From the NCBI GenBank assembly GCA_025454395.1, contig JALOOM010000001.1, forward strand, positions 165,067 through 229,066: a DNA stretch of 64,000 bases. The letters run 5' to 3'. A program made the translations under genes and the position numbers. The stretch comes from Elainella sp. Prado103. GTDB lineage: Bacteria > Cyanobacteriota > Cyanobacteriia > Elainellales > Elainellaceae. Below are positions 21,849 through 30,214 of the stretch, one piece after another; the first letter of the stretch is position 1, and each line of letters starts with the position of its first letter. Under the pieces are notes generated by a model. It searched no databases. It had not been told where the DNA came from and saw only the letters and a program-made list of their open reading frames with translations.

Positions 21849-22580
21849 TCAATCACTTGGGCGATTACACCTCTGTTCTGTGACAAATCCAGCCAGGATA
21901 CCAACGATCGTGGCAACCATTAAACCGAGCTGATGGGGCAATCCATGGGTGAGGAGAGCGGTAATCCCTGCCATTAACACTGCAACGACCATAGGGCGAC
22001 GGGTCAAATAAGGAATGACCATGCCGGTAAAAGTTACTGACATCGCAAAATCGAGACCCCAGTTAGCCGCATTTGGCATCATTTGCCCGACTGTCAGACC
22101 CACCCAAGTGAACAACTGCCAGTTTAAATACATGAATAGTGCTCCGCCCAAGTAATACCAATGTTTGTAGGGGGAAGAGTCAGGTTGATGATAGCGCCCG
22201 ATCCCAACGGCAAATGCTTCGTCAGTCAACCAAAACGCGATCGGTGCCTTCCAGAATTGAGGCAGGTGGTGAACATAGGGAACTAGACTGACCGCATAAA
22301 GGAGATGACGAAGATTAACTACAAACGTAGTCAGAATGATGAGTGGCAGAGCTGTCTGCGTGCTGAGTAAACCTAAGGCAATAAACTGGGAAGAACCTGC
22401 AAATACAAATAGCGACATTGCCAGAGCACTCAGCGACGATAATCCACTACTGGTAGCCAGGGTGCCAAAAATAATACCAAAGGGAATTGCTCCAATAATC
22501 AGCGGTAAAATTGCTCGACAGCCCGATAAAAACTCCGATCGAGCAGTGGGAGCTGGGCTCCGATGATCACTTAAGTTCAT
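21849..22580 (-). CDS. azlC: AzlC-type subunit of a branched-chain amino acid exporter
   Basis: This membrane protein of 243 residues has roughly six to seven hydrophobic segments. The N-terminal [20 protein letters not shown] and the LTDEAFAV segment are hallmarks of AzlC/YgaZ permeases. The start is ATG at 22580, with AAGGAG 8 nt upstream; the codon before it is a TTG. It forms an operon with azlD. Substrates in characterised relatives are valine, isoleucine and methionine. Confidence 0.9.
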   Translation of the reverse strand: MNLSDHRSPAPTARSEFLSGCRAILPLIIGAIPFGIIFGTLATSSGLSSLSALAMSLFVFAGSSQFIALGLLSTQTALPLIILTTFVVNLRHLLYAVSLVPYVHHLPQFWKAPIAFWLTDEAFAVGIGRYHQPDSSPYKHWYYLGGALFMYLNWQLFTWVGLTVGQMMPNAANWGLDFAMSVTFTGMVIPYLTRRPMVVAVLMAGITALLTHGLPHQLGLMVATIVGILAGFVTEQRCNRPSD

Positions 22581-23216
22581 CAATCAATCTCCTTAACGCA
22601 GACTGGCACATCCGATCGAGTACTGCAAGATTCGATCGAACCAGCAAGATGGCAAAACGCAGCAAGATGAACCATGAAGGGGAATTAAAGTCTTGCATGA
22701 TCAAGCTTCAACCATAATTCAAGATTCGAATCAACCAAGATATTGCAATCAAGATATTGCAAATTGCAATCAAGATATTGAAATAAGCAGAGGTTTCATC
22801 CAATTTTGAATTAGCTTAACCGCTATGAGCTGTTAAGATCTTGGCTGTTTTTTCAAATCTCGTTTTGTGATCCCTGCCGCCCTCAGGAGATCAAAATGAT
22901 TAATTTGCAGATCCATTGTAGTGCAAGCGTCTTGCTTACGCGGGCAAGATGCCCATACGGCATCTAATGTTTGATTGATACGGTTGTGAACCTATTATTA
23001 CTTCAAATTAAATCCTAATTCAAATAAATTTGAATTTAAATTTGTTTCTACTTAGGACTCTATTTCTGCATAAGTTTTGGCATCCTGGTGTTATCTATCA
23101 CTAGCAACTACGAGTTTATGCGAGGGCTGATGCCGCAAAAAGATGATTAGCCAAGCCTCAACCTCAGTCGTGTTGTTTAAGTTGAAACCCTCGTTTAGAG
23201 CTAGGAGAACCCACCC
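22581..23216. other. Divergent spacer between azlC and the RTX-like gene
   Basis: No supported gene is present. A 23-codon ORF at 22896 has an AGGAG upstream, but its end overlaps a palindromic element. Direct copies of caagatattgcaat occur around 22736-22781. The region is AT-rich near 22990-23050. Confidence 0.5.
22927..22952. repeat. REP-like palindrome
   Basis: GCGTCTTGC (22927-22935) pairs with GCAAGATGC (22944-22952) with one G-U, around an 8-nt loop. A flanking GGGCAAGATGCCC overlaps it. The wording is like dispersed palindromic repeats I associate with cyanobacterial genomes. Confidence 0.45.
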
Positions 23217-24125
23217 ATGGTCAATGGCACACCTGGAGCTGATACCTTTTTCAGTACACCGCAAAATGATAGTTTCTTTGGTTTCGATGGGGACGATCGC
23301 TTGATTGGCTCGTCTGGAAATGACTTTTTTGATGGCGGTGCCGGATTTAATACAGCCGATTACAGCGGCTTAACGGAACAGATCGTCTTAGAGCCAACGG
23401 GGGCGATCGATAAAGGGAGTTTAGGGCGCGATCAATTGTTTAAGGTGCAGCGAATCATCGGCTCCCAAAATTTCAATATTATTGATGCCTCAACCTCCGG
23501 TGGATCGGTCAGTCTGGATGTAAACTTGGCGCGAGAAACCCTGACTGTGCGGAACGTCCCTGGAATTGGTAGCCTGAATCTCTCGGTTGATAACTTCAAC
23601 TGGGTGATCGGTACCCAAAATGGCGATCGGATCGTTGGTGGAGCAGATAGCGATTTGTTGCGCGGCTTGGCTGGCAACGACACGATCCTAGGCGGTGGCA
23701 CTGGGGATATTTTGATCGGGCAAGGAGGCAATGATGTTGTGAATGGGCAAGCTGGGGGCGATCGGCTACTAGGCACTGATGTGGATACTCGTGGACAGGG
23801 CGAAATCGATAATGTGACGGGCGGTACTGGCAACGATCGGTTTGTGTTAGGAAACCGGGACGGCACTTTCTATAACTTCAATGGAGACAGCGATTTTGCC
23901 CGCATTTTAGACTTTGGAACTGGAGATCGGTTCGAGCTAGGCATCAACCAAACCTATCGGGCTGAACGGACGAGCACCGGGTTCAAGTTATTTGTGATCC
24001 AAAATGGCACGCGAGATCTAGTGGCCAATGTGACGACTACGGCCAGCATCAATTTACCATCTGCCAATTTCACAATCACTGCTACCCAGGGCAATGGTGT
24101 TTTCTTGCCATCTAACTCGTTCTAA
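23217..24125 (+). CDS. RTX-like calcium-binding repeat protein
   Basis: This acidic, Gly/Asp/Asn-rich protein has 302 residues. RTX nonapeptide-like units (GGxGxDxLx) appear near residues 16-42 and again near 140-185, for example GNDTILGGGTGDILIG and GQGGNDVVNGQAGGD. Such repeats form a calcium-bound beta-roll. No N-terminal signal peptide is seen, as expected for type I secretion, where the signal is C-terminal. No secretion genes are nearby. AGGAG lies 9 nt before the ATG. It is more likely an extracellular or surface protein than a toxin; no enzymatic domain is visible. Confidence 0.8.
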   Translation: MVNGTPGADTFFSTPQNDSFFGFDGDDRLIGSSGNDFFDGGAGFNTADYSGLTEQIVLEPTGAIDKGSLGRDQLFKVQRIIGSQNFNIIDASTSGGSVSLDVNLARETLTVRNVPGIGSLNLSVDNFNWVIGTQNGDRIVGGADSDLLRGLAGNDTILGGGTGDILIGQGGNDVVNGQAGGDRLLGTDVDTRGQGEIDNVTGGTGNDRFVLGNRDGTFYNFNGDSDFARILDFGTGDRFELGINQTYRAERTSTGFKLFVIQNGTRDLVANVTTTASINLPSANFTITATQGNGVFLPSNSF

Positions 24126-24438
24126 TCATTAGTGAGGTCGCAGGAGCTGATCAACTTGCGCTTAGGAGTCTTGTCGGAATAACTTGCGCGGGCGAGGGGC
24201 TTAGGCCCCTGGTTACCCGCCATCAGACTATCCAAAGCGACCCACTGATGCGGACAAGCTGCATTAGTATTTCATATTCAAAAAGTCTGAATTGTGAAAT
24301 CTATAGAAAGGTAAACTTGAGATAGTATTTTCATTATTCCTTGTTGAAGTTGTGAATATTAAATTAAGAGCCTGATCTGTCAGATTCAGAGATTACTCGA
24401 ATGTTATGATAAACGATCAGTTGAATCATCCAATAGTG
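24126..24438. other. Spacer with GC-rich hairpin
   Basis: A long imperfect hairpin at 24188-24220 has outer GCGGG/CCCGC and inner AGGGGC/GCCCCT helices. It lacks a U-tract but may end transcription of the RTX-like gene. Nothing else is recognisable. Confidence 0.5.
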
Positions 24439-24557
24439 TAGACGTAAGTACTATGTAGACTCAAGCACTATGTAGACTCAAGCACTATGTAGACTTGAAC
24501 ATTATGTGAACTTAAACATTATATGAACTTAAACATTATATAGACTTAAACACTATG
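24439..24557. repeat. 17-bp degenerate tandem repeat, seven copies, running into a gene end
   Basis: Seven tandem 17-bp units (type tagactcaagcactatg) span 24439-24557. The middle copies drift to tgaacttaaacattata. The last copy supplies the stop codon and last codons of the glycosyltransferase gene on the minus strand. Confidence 0.85.
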
Positions 24558-25637
24558 TAAATATTCAACTATAGCTTGAGCGATCGTCTCGTTTCCAGTT
24601 TTATCGATTGCTGCCACTGTTCTGGGTGGGTTTGCTGGAGTCTCCAAAAAATCCCAACCTCCTTGGAAGAACTGTTCTGGTGACACAATCAGATGGGGGT
24701 TGCAATTTTGCATCCCGTTGAGCAAAATTTCTGCTTCAGCAAAGCCTTGGCGAGTGACTGACACGATCGGCACTGCCAACCGGCAGGCTTCTGCAAAGGT
24801 GCTAAATCCTGGCTTCGACAGCACCCGACTACAAAGCGGCATAAAATCCACGGGGCGATAGCGATGATCGTGAACCCGGCAGAGATTAGGCAGATCGGGA
24901 GCATTGCGATCGAAGGTGATGAACTGCCAATCCGGAAAGCGATCGAGGTTGCGATAAGGAATTTGTTCGATCCCCAGCCCCCCAAAAGTCATCAGCACCG
25001 TCCGTTCAGTGGGCTGGGTGAGATGAAATTGCTGGCGTAACTCCTCTAAGGCAAAACGAGGTGAACCGCCGGTTAGCCCTACATCTGTGATGCTAGAAAA
25101 TGCCTGCATGGGTTCGTGAAACGGCAGCCGAAACAATCGATCGCACTGACTAAACCGCCTAGCAATCCAATCAGCAACGTCCGTAAATTCAGGTAGCTCT
25201 GCCTGCCAATCTCGGTAGATAAAATCCCAACCAAAATTGCTGCTCATCCAACAAGGCACGTCGGCCGCTTGAGCGATCGAAGTGGCGATCGGCGGAATGT
25301 CAGCCAGCACTAAACTCATCCGATTTTGTCGAATAAAGTTGGCCTCTCCAGCCACCAAACGGGATTCTTCCCGCTGAAGCTGCTGGAGCTTAGCCAGCGT
25401 AGCAGTTCGATCCATGGTTAAACTATCGGTTTGGATCACGCCAATATCCAACACCACATGACGATGCAAAAAGTCTGCTTCCAGATAGGATTCCAATAGC
25501 CAACGGGGAGAGGTGGTAGCAAAAGCTATGAGCACATCAGGACAAAGACGCTGCACTGCGGCGATCACAGATGCCATCCGCGTCGCATGACCAAACCCAT
25601 GATTGGTAGTTGCGACATAGAGAGAGGGTTGGGGCAT
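24546..25637 (-). CDS. GT-B-type glycosyltransferase-like protein
   Basis: The protein has about 363 residues. The N-terminal NHGFGHATRMASVI loop resembles the glycine-rich donor-domain entry of MurG-like glycosyltransferases and the N-terminal domain of plant L-arabinokinase. The C-terminal half contains VLMTFGGLGIEQIPYR and SKPGFSTFAEA, which match the nucleotide-sugar-binding region of GT-B enzymes. The substrate is unknown. I chose the ATG at 25637. An in-frame GTG at 25670 would force the start region through an intrinsic-terminator-like hairpin. The stop lies inside a tandem repeat. Confidence 0.72.
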   Translation of the reverse strand: MPQPSLYVATTNHGFGHATRMASVIAAVQRLCPDVLIAFATTSPRWLLESYLEADFLHRHVVLDIGVIQTDSLTMDRTATLAKLQQLQREESRLVAGEANFIRQNRMSLVLADIPPIATSIAQAADVPCWMSSNFGWDFIYRDWQAELPEFTDVADWIARRFSQCDRLFRLPFHEPMQAFSSITDVGLTGGSPRFALEELRQQFHLTQPTERTVLMTFGGLGIEQIPYRNLDRFPDWQFITFDRNAPDLPNLCRVHDHRYRPVDFMPLCSRVLSKPGFSTFAEACRLAVPIVSVTRQGFAEAEILLNGMQNCNPHLIVSPEQFFQGGWDFLETPANPPRTVAAIDKTGNETIAQAIVEYLHSV

Positions 25638-25643
25638 AGGATT

Positions 25644-25667
25644 AAAAAACCCCAGGTATAACTGGGG
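25644..25667 (-). terminator. Intrinsic terminator immediately before the glycosyltransferase start
   Basis: On the minus strand CCCCAG, a 6-nt loop and CTGGGG are followed by TTTTTT, ending only 6 nt before the ATG at 25637. It either ends the gntR transcript or acts as an attenuator for the next gene. Confidence 0.75.
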
Positions 25668-25888
25668 CACAATAATCAGGGTGCATCTAATTTATTCTTA
25701 TACCAGGTTGGTTGATCGTCTGCACAGGGTTGGGGGCTTCTTCATGAAGTGAACATGAATCGAGGAGTTTGCAAGCTGCTTTCGAAAATGAAGCGACAAA
25801 ATTGTCCAAACATCAGCATTGATTCAGGATATTACTTGAAATCGTAATTTGGAATCATTAAAATATTCATTTTTTTATATCCAGATTG

Positions 25889-26578
25889 TTACATATATAA
25901 CCGTGCGATCCCTTCCTTAATCACTTCTACAAGCTGTTCCTGACGCAAACTCACATGAGCTGACATACAGGTTACAGCTAGTTCCTGATCGCGATCCAAC
26001 AATGCAGCTAGAATAAGCTGGTGTTCATCACAAGTCGTGCGGCGATAGTGAGCTTGCTCCATTGAAATGAGGCGAAGATAATGCACACGGGCATTAATTG
26101 CTTGTAGGGATCGGAGCAATTCTATATTTTGTGATAAGGCCGCAATTTGCTCATGAAATTGTTCATCACAGCAGGCACATTCAATTGGAGACCGTTGCAT
26201 AAAGGTTTGGGCAGATGCCTGCCAAAATTGATGAAGATGCTTCAGTTCTAGATCACTAGCCCGATCGGTAGCTAGCTTGACACTCATGATTTCTAGTCCA
26301 CAGCGCACTTCATACAGGTCAAAAATCATTTTGGCATCCAGCGATCGACAAGAAAAGCCGCGACGCGGCACAAAATCCAAGAGTCCTTCCGCCACTAACC
26401 GATTCAGCACTTCTCTCAAGGGTGTGCGACTGACCCCAAATGAGGCTGCCAACTCTACTTCATTCAGGGGTTCACCTGGGCGAAATTGATAATTCATTGC
26501 CATTTGCTTGAGCTGCTGATAAATGCGATCGACGCTACTGATCGGCGATTTACGATTGGCGGGTTGGGAACTTGTCAT
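25889..26578 (-). CDS. GntR-family transcriptional regulator with FCD domain
   Basis: The regulator has 229 residues. Residues 15-80 are a winged helix with FRPGEPLNEVELAASFGVSR and TPLREVLNRLVAEGLL, the GntR signature. The rest is an all-helical FCD effector domain with metal- or ligand-binding acidic and His residues (DEQFHEQI, CDEHQLIL). The ATG at 26578 has AGGAG 8 nt upstream; a longer in-frame start at 26668 would overlap the likely operator. It is divergent from the Rieske oxygenase operon and probably represses it until an aromatic or similar substrate binds, as VanR does for vanAB. Confidence 0.88.
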   Translation of the reverse strand: MTSSQPANRKSPISSVDRIYQQLKQMAMNYQFRPGEPLNEVELAASFGVSRTPLREVLNRLVAEGLLDFVPRRGFSCRSLDAKMIFDLYEVRCGLEIMSVKLATDRASDLELKHLHQFWQASAQTFMQRSPIECACCDEQFHEQIAALSQNIELLRSLQAINARVHYLRLISMEQAHYRRTTCDEHQLILAALLDRDQELAVTCMSAHVSLRQEQLVEVIKEGIARLYM

Positions 26579-26650
26579 CGCGTCACTCCTGACAATCAGG
26601 ATAGAAAGTATAGAAAGATACGGAAATTCCTCGAAATAGCCTTTAGCTTC

Positions 26651-26672
26651 TTGTATACAAAGCTGCATACAA
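26651..26672. promoter_or_regulatory. Candidate GntR operator
   Basis: TTGTATACAA (26651-26660) is a perfect 10-bp palindrome of the kind bound by FCD-type GntR regulators. A second match, TTGTATGCA on the minus strand, lies at 26664-26672. Both are in the divergent spacer between gntR and the Rieske genes. Confidence 0.6.
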
Positions 26673-26732
26673 TATGAATGATAGCAGCGAATGACTGAGA
26701 CTCAAGAGCTGATCGGGCTGATCGGTGCTTGC

Positions 26733-26780
26733 GGAGGTCTAACCTCCAGTCCCTAACCTCCAGTCCCTGACCTCCAGTTC
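26733..26780. repeat. Hairpin and 14-bp tandem repeat in the Rieske operon leader
   Basis: GGAGGT-cta-ACCTCC (26733-26747) is a perfect inverted repeat. It leads into ctaacctccagtcc repeated at 26739-26752 and 26753-26766, with a variant at 26767-26780, 27 bp before the first oxygenase start. Confidence 0.65.
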
Positions 26781-26807
26781 TATGGTGATCTTTGAGGAGA
26801 ATTACTG

Positions 26808-27848
26808 ATGCTTGTGACCCAACAATCTATCTTGCGGCGTTTTTGGTATCCCGTCGTGCCGATCGACCAGCTCTCTAGCGACCATCCCTACCCATTTCAA
26901 CTATTAGGGCAAAAGATTGTTCTCTGGTTGGATGCGGTCGGTCAACCTGTTGCGTTGGCCGACCGATGCTGTCATCGATCGGCCCAACTCTCGAAAGGAT
27001 CCATTATTAACGGTTGTGTGCGCTGTCCATACCATGGTTGGTCTTATGATGGGAAAGGCCAATGTGTCCATGTGCCCCAATTTCAGCCCGAACAGGCTAT
27101 TCCACCGAGTTACAAAGTGGCCGCCTGCCAATGCATGGTTCGCTATGGCTATGCCTGGGTTTGTTTAGATGAGCCCCTCCAACCGATCCCAGATATTGCT
27201 GAGTCTAGCGATCCTAGCTTTCGCCTGATCCAGGAATTTTATGAAACCTGGCAGGTCAGTGGTCTCCGGGCGATCGAAAATTCTTTTGACAGTGCTCATG
27301 GTCATTTTGTCCACGCCAGCTCTTGGGGCGATCAGAGCAATCCCATACCACCCCCGATCGATGAAATTGTCGAAACTGAGTCAGGATTTGTGATGAAGCA
27401 TTGGGTAGAAGTGCTGAATCCCGATCTGCAAAAGAAAAACCTGGGAATTGCCAGCGAGAAAACCATTCGCACCAATGAACGCCGCTGGTTTATGCCCTTC
27501 GCCCGCACCCTGAAAATTCAGTATCCCAACGGGCTGAATCACCTGATTTTTACAGCCTATACGCCAATCGATGATCGTAGCTCCCAACTTGTGCAATTCT
27601 GTTTGCGCAACGACAGCGAAGCCGAAGCCAAAGCTGCTGATATTATTGCGTTCGATCGGCAAGTGACGCAGGAAGATCGAGAGGTGTTGGAAACCACCGA
27701 ATATGATGCTCCCCTTTCCTTAGCAGAAGAGCAGCATATGGCTTCCGATCGACCGGGAATTATCATGCGGCATCGCTTAGCGGCTCTGCTACGGGAATCG
27801 GGCGAAACTGAACAACGCCGCCCCGTTCAACCTGCCATTCATGTTTGA
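26808..27848 (+). CDS. Rieske non-heme iron oxygenase, catalytic subunit (intact)
   Basis: The protein has 346 residues. The Rieske [2Fe-2S] ligands are complete: C54 and H56 in DRCCHRSAQ, C73 and H76 in CPYHGWSYD. The catalytic domain has the mononuclear iron motif with D161, H164 and H169 in NSFDSAHGHFVH. This places it with alpha-subunit-only oxygenases such as vanillate demethylase or similar ring- or side-chain-oxidising enzymes. The substrate is unknown. No reductase gene is in the window. GAGGAG precedes the ATG. The next gene starts 12 bp after the stop and is a paralogue. A GntR gene is divergent. Confidence 0.9.
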   Translation: MLVTQQSILRRFWYPVVPIDQLSSDHPYPFQLLGQKIVLWLDAVGQPVALADRCCHRSAQLSKGSIINGCVRCPYHGWSYDGKGQCVHVPQFQPEQAIPPSYKVAACQCMVRYGYAWVCLDEPLQPIPDIAESSDPSFRLIQEFYETWQVSGLRAIENSFDSAHGHFVHASSWGDQSNPIPPPIDEIVETESGFVMKHWVEVLNPDLQKKNLGIASEKTIRTNERRWFMPFARTLKIQYPNGLNHLIFTAYTPIDDRSSQLVQFCLRNDSEAEAKAADIIAFDRQVTQEDREVLETTEYDAPLSLAEEQHMASDRPGIIMRHRLAALLRESGETEQRRPVQPAIHV

Positions 27849-27860
27849 GGAAATCCAGCC

Positions 27861-28763
27861 ATGCTCGTGACGCAACAACCCGTGCTCAAGCGTTTCTGGT
27901 ATCCAGTCATGCCAGTCGATCACTTGGTAGCTCAGCCTCAGCCCTTTCAGTTGCTAGGTCAGCCACTGGTGCTTTGGCTGGATGCCGATGGCCAACCCGT
28001 TGTGGTAACCGATCGCTACTGTCATCGATCGGCTCAACTCCCGCAGGCAGAAGATCCTGTCTACCGATGGGCGATCCGCTATGGCTATGTTTGGGTGTGT
28101 TTAGCGGATGATCCTTTATTGCCGATCCCCCATATTCCAGAAGCAGAAGATCCACAAATGCGCCTGATTCCCCAGTTTTATGAACCTTGGCACTGTAGTG
28201 GATTGCGGCTGATGGAAAATTCATTTGATAATGCTCACTTTAGTTTCGTCCATGCCAATTCGTTTGGTAATTTGCAACAACCTCAACCGGCTGCTTCGGA
28301 ATTGACCCTTCTGGAGTATGGGTTACAGGTGCGATCCACTGTGCCTGTTGTCAATCCTCCCAACCAGCGGCAAAACCTGAAGATCGCAGATGAAATGACC
28401 CTGCGTCATGTGGTTTCAACTTGGTACATGCCCTTTAGCCGGACATTGAAAATTACCTATCCCAATGGTTTGATGCATTTGATCTATACGGCTGCTACTC
28501 CTGTTCAGGATGATATCTCCCAGGTCGTTCAGTTTTGTGTTCGCAATGACACAGAAGCTGATGCTAAAGCAGCAGATATTGTAGCATTCGATCGCCAAGT
28601 AACTGAAGAAGATAAGCTGGTATTAGAAACAACTGATTGGGATACCCCACTGGATATTCATGCAGAACAGCATATGCCCTCCGATCAACCTGGAATTATG
28701 ATGCGGCGAAAATTAGCGGCATTACTGAAAGCCCATGGAGAAGTAGAACAGCGGCTCCCCTAA
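27861..28763 (+). CDS. Rieske-oxygenase paralogue lacking the Rieske cluster site
   Basis: The 300-residue protein is clearly homologous to the preceding one along its length (shared start MLVTQQ, RFWYPV, FQLLGQ, VLWLDADGQPV). The equivalent of DRCCHRS reads DRYCHRS, so the first Cys ligand is Tyr53. About 46 residues including the whole CPYHGW motif are replaced by a short bridge before IRYGYVWVCL. It therefore cannot bind a normal Rieske cluster. The catalytic iron motif is kept (D123, H126, H131 in NSFDNAHFSFVH). The frame is open throughout, with GAGGAA before the ATG, so it looks selected, not decayed. It may act as a hetero-subunit taking electrons from its neighbour, as inference. Confidence 0.85.
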   Translation: MLVTQQPVLKRFWYPVMPVDHLVAQPQPFQLLGQPLVLWLDADGQPVVVTDRYCHRSAQLPQAEDPVYRWAIRYGYVWVCLADDPLLPIPHIPEAEDPQMRLIPQFYEPWHCSGLRLMENSFDNAHFSFVHANSFGNLQQPQPAASELTLLEYGLQVRSTVPVVNPPNQRQNLKIADEMTLRHVVSTWYMPFSRTLKITYPNGLMHLIYTAATPVQDDISQVVQFCVRNDTEADAKAADIVAFDRQVTEEDKLVLETTDWDTPLDIHAEQHMPSDQPGIMMRRKLAALLKAHGEVEQRLP

Positions 28764-28915
28764 AGAGATAGATGATAGATAGCTGACTCAGTTCACAGTC
28801 CCAGATCAGCACCAGACATCAACTTTGTTCTCACCCTCAATCAGATCGATCGCCCGATCGCGAAGTTCTGCTGCATCCTTAAATTCTCTCTTGCTCTGAT
28901 TTGCAGTTTGCTGAT

Positions 28916-29626
28916 TCATGAAGTGTTGCATGGTGTTCCATCTAAATAAAACACAACTGGAGCTGCATGAACTGGCCATAAGGGAGTCGGTAACTTTGCA
29001 GTCTTCAACCCGCCCGCAGTCCAGTGATTACTATTATTCATCAGGGAGTAGGTGCCTGGAGTTAAATAAAATTGGCTACGATCCCCCACATCTTCAGCAA
29101 TTTGAATTTTCTTTCCCATGGCATCAGTTTGGAAACCCGCTTGCAAATAAGCGATCAACCGAAAATAATCAGTTGCATTCACACCGACACATTTGAGCTT
29201 ACGATCGATCGGTAACTGGTCGTGCCATTGTACTCGTAGAATAGGTTGATTCGGCAGCAGCAGTGTTGGAAACATTCGCAGGAATCGCTCGCGGGCAGTT
29301 TGGGGAGGCTGAATATACCAGTCTTTAGCGCCCCGGCCAAAACTAATATAGGCCGGTTGAGCCGTTCCAGTTTGAAATACTGCCGGTGGTTCTAAGTGAT
29401 CACGCCAATCAAATGCCCCAACCTGCACAGGCACCAGTAGTTTCGAGTGATAGCCATATTGCAAAACACAAACTCGATATTGACAACTGGGATGATCAGC
29501 CCTGAGCCAAGCGGTGAGGGCAGATGAACCAGGAAGAATCACAGCTAACAGGGGTAAAGTCAGGCTCAGTAGCAAGAAGCTGACGATTAGGCGAGCTGGG
29601 CTCCGAAACTGCTTGAACAGATACAT
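28916..29626 (-). CDS. DUF2459 (TIGR02117) family protein
   Basis: The protein has 236 residues with an N-terminal hydrophobic anchor or signal (about residues 12-35). The rest matches DUF2459: GYHSKLLVPV, AYISFGRGAKDWY and NSNHWTAGGLKTAKLP near the C-terminus. The His, Cys/Asn and Trp residues in these motifs suggest a papain-like or peptidase-related fold, but function is not established. It probably faces the periplasm. It converges on the Rieske operon. Confidence 0.75.
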   Translation of the reverse strand: MYLFKQFRSPARLIVSFLLLSLTLPLLAVILPGSSALTAWLRADHPSCQYRVCVLQYGYHSKLLVPVQVGAFDWRDHLEPPAVFQTGTAQPAYISFGRGAKDWYIQPPQTARERFLRMFPTLLLPNQPILRVQWHDQLPIDRKLKCVGVNATDYFRLIAYLQAGFQTDAMGKKIQIAEDVGDRSQFYLTPGTYSLMNNSNHWTAGGLKTAKLPTPLWPVHAAPVVFYLDGTPCNTS

Positions 29627-30214
29627 GGGTTACTTGAGCTACGGTTGAAGGAAGAATCACTCAGATACCATTGTTAAAATTCCGGTCTATGGGATCCCAG
29701 TCTAATCGATCCGATGCTCAATCTGTCAGTGATATTTCTCAGTCATGCTCGAATCAGTCATGCTCGAATCAGTCATGCTCGAATCAGTCATGCTCGAATC
29801 AGTCATGCGCTAAATTAGTCATGCTCGAATCAGTCATGCGCTAAATTAGTCATGCTCGAATCAGTCATGCGCTAAATTAGTCATGCGCTAAATTAGTCAT
29901 GCTCGAATCAGTCATGCGCTAAATTAGTCATGCGCTAAATTAGTCATGCTCGAATTAGTCATGCTTGAATCAGTCATGGTTTTTGGTCTTAATCAGTCAT
30001 GCCTCAAGCCTCGGCAGGGTTTGAAAATGGATAAAATATCAAAATTGCTGCCCAGGTTCCCAGAGAGGTAGATTGCAGCCGATCGATGGCAATCTGCTTT
30101 CGTTTGGGATCTGTAGCAGCAAGGGTAAAAGACAAATACTTTGAATTTTGGAACGATCTAAGCTACGGGTTTAACTGAGCGCTGGGATTCAGCTTATCCT
30201 CAATCTCAAGTCGC
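29627..30214. other. Repeat-bearing spacer
   Basis: No gene is visible in 588 bp. The middle is filled by the mosaic tandem repeat listed separately. The remaining flanks show no clear promoter or terminator. Confidence 0.6.
29741..29971. repeat. Mosaic tandem repeat of 15- and 16-bp units
   Basis: Fifteen contiguous units all begin agtcatg. Type A is agtcatgctcgaatc (15 bp) and type B is agtcatgcgctaaatt (16 bp). The order is A A A A B A B A B B A B B A A, the last two with single changes. Two more agtcatg copies follow at 29972 and 29995 with diverged tails. Confidence 0.95.

Noticed and set aside
22896..22967. 23-codon ORF with an AGGAG site upstream
   Set aside because: It runs through a palindrome and the peptide has no recognisable feature; too short to support.
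27861..28763. Second Rieske gene as a decayed pseudogene
   Set aside because: The frame is intact from start to stop, the deletion is in frame, a ribosome-binding site is present and iron ligands are conserved.
29741..29971. Possible CRISPR array
   Set aside because: Units are contiguous 15-16-mers with no spacers, and no cas genes are in the window.
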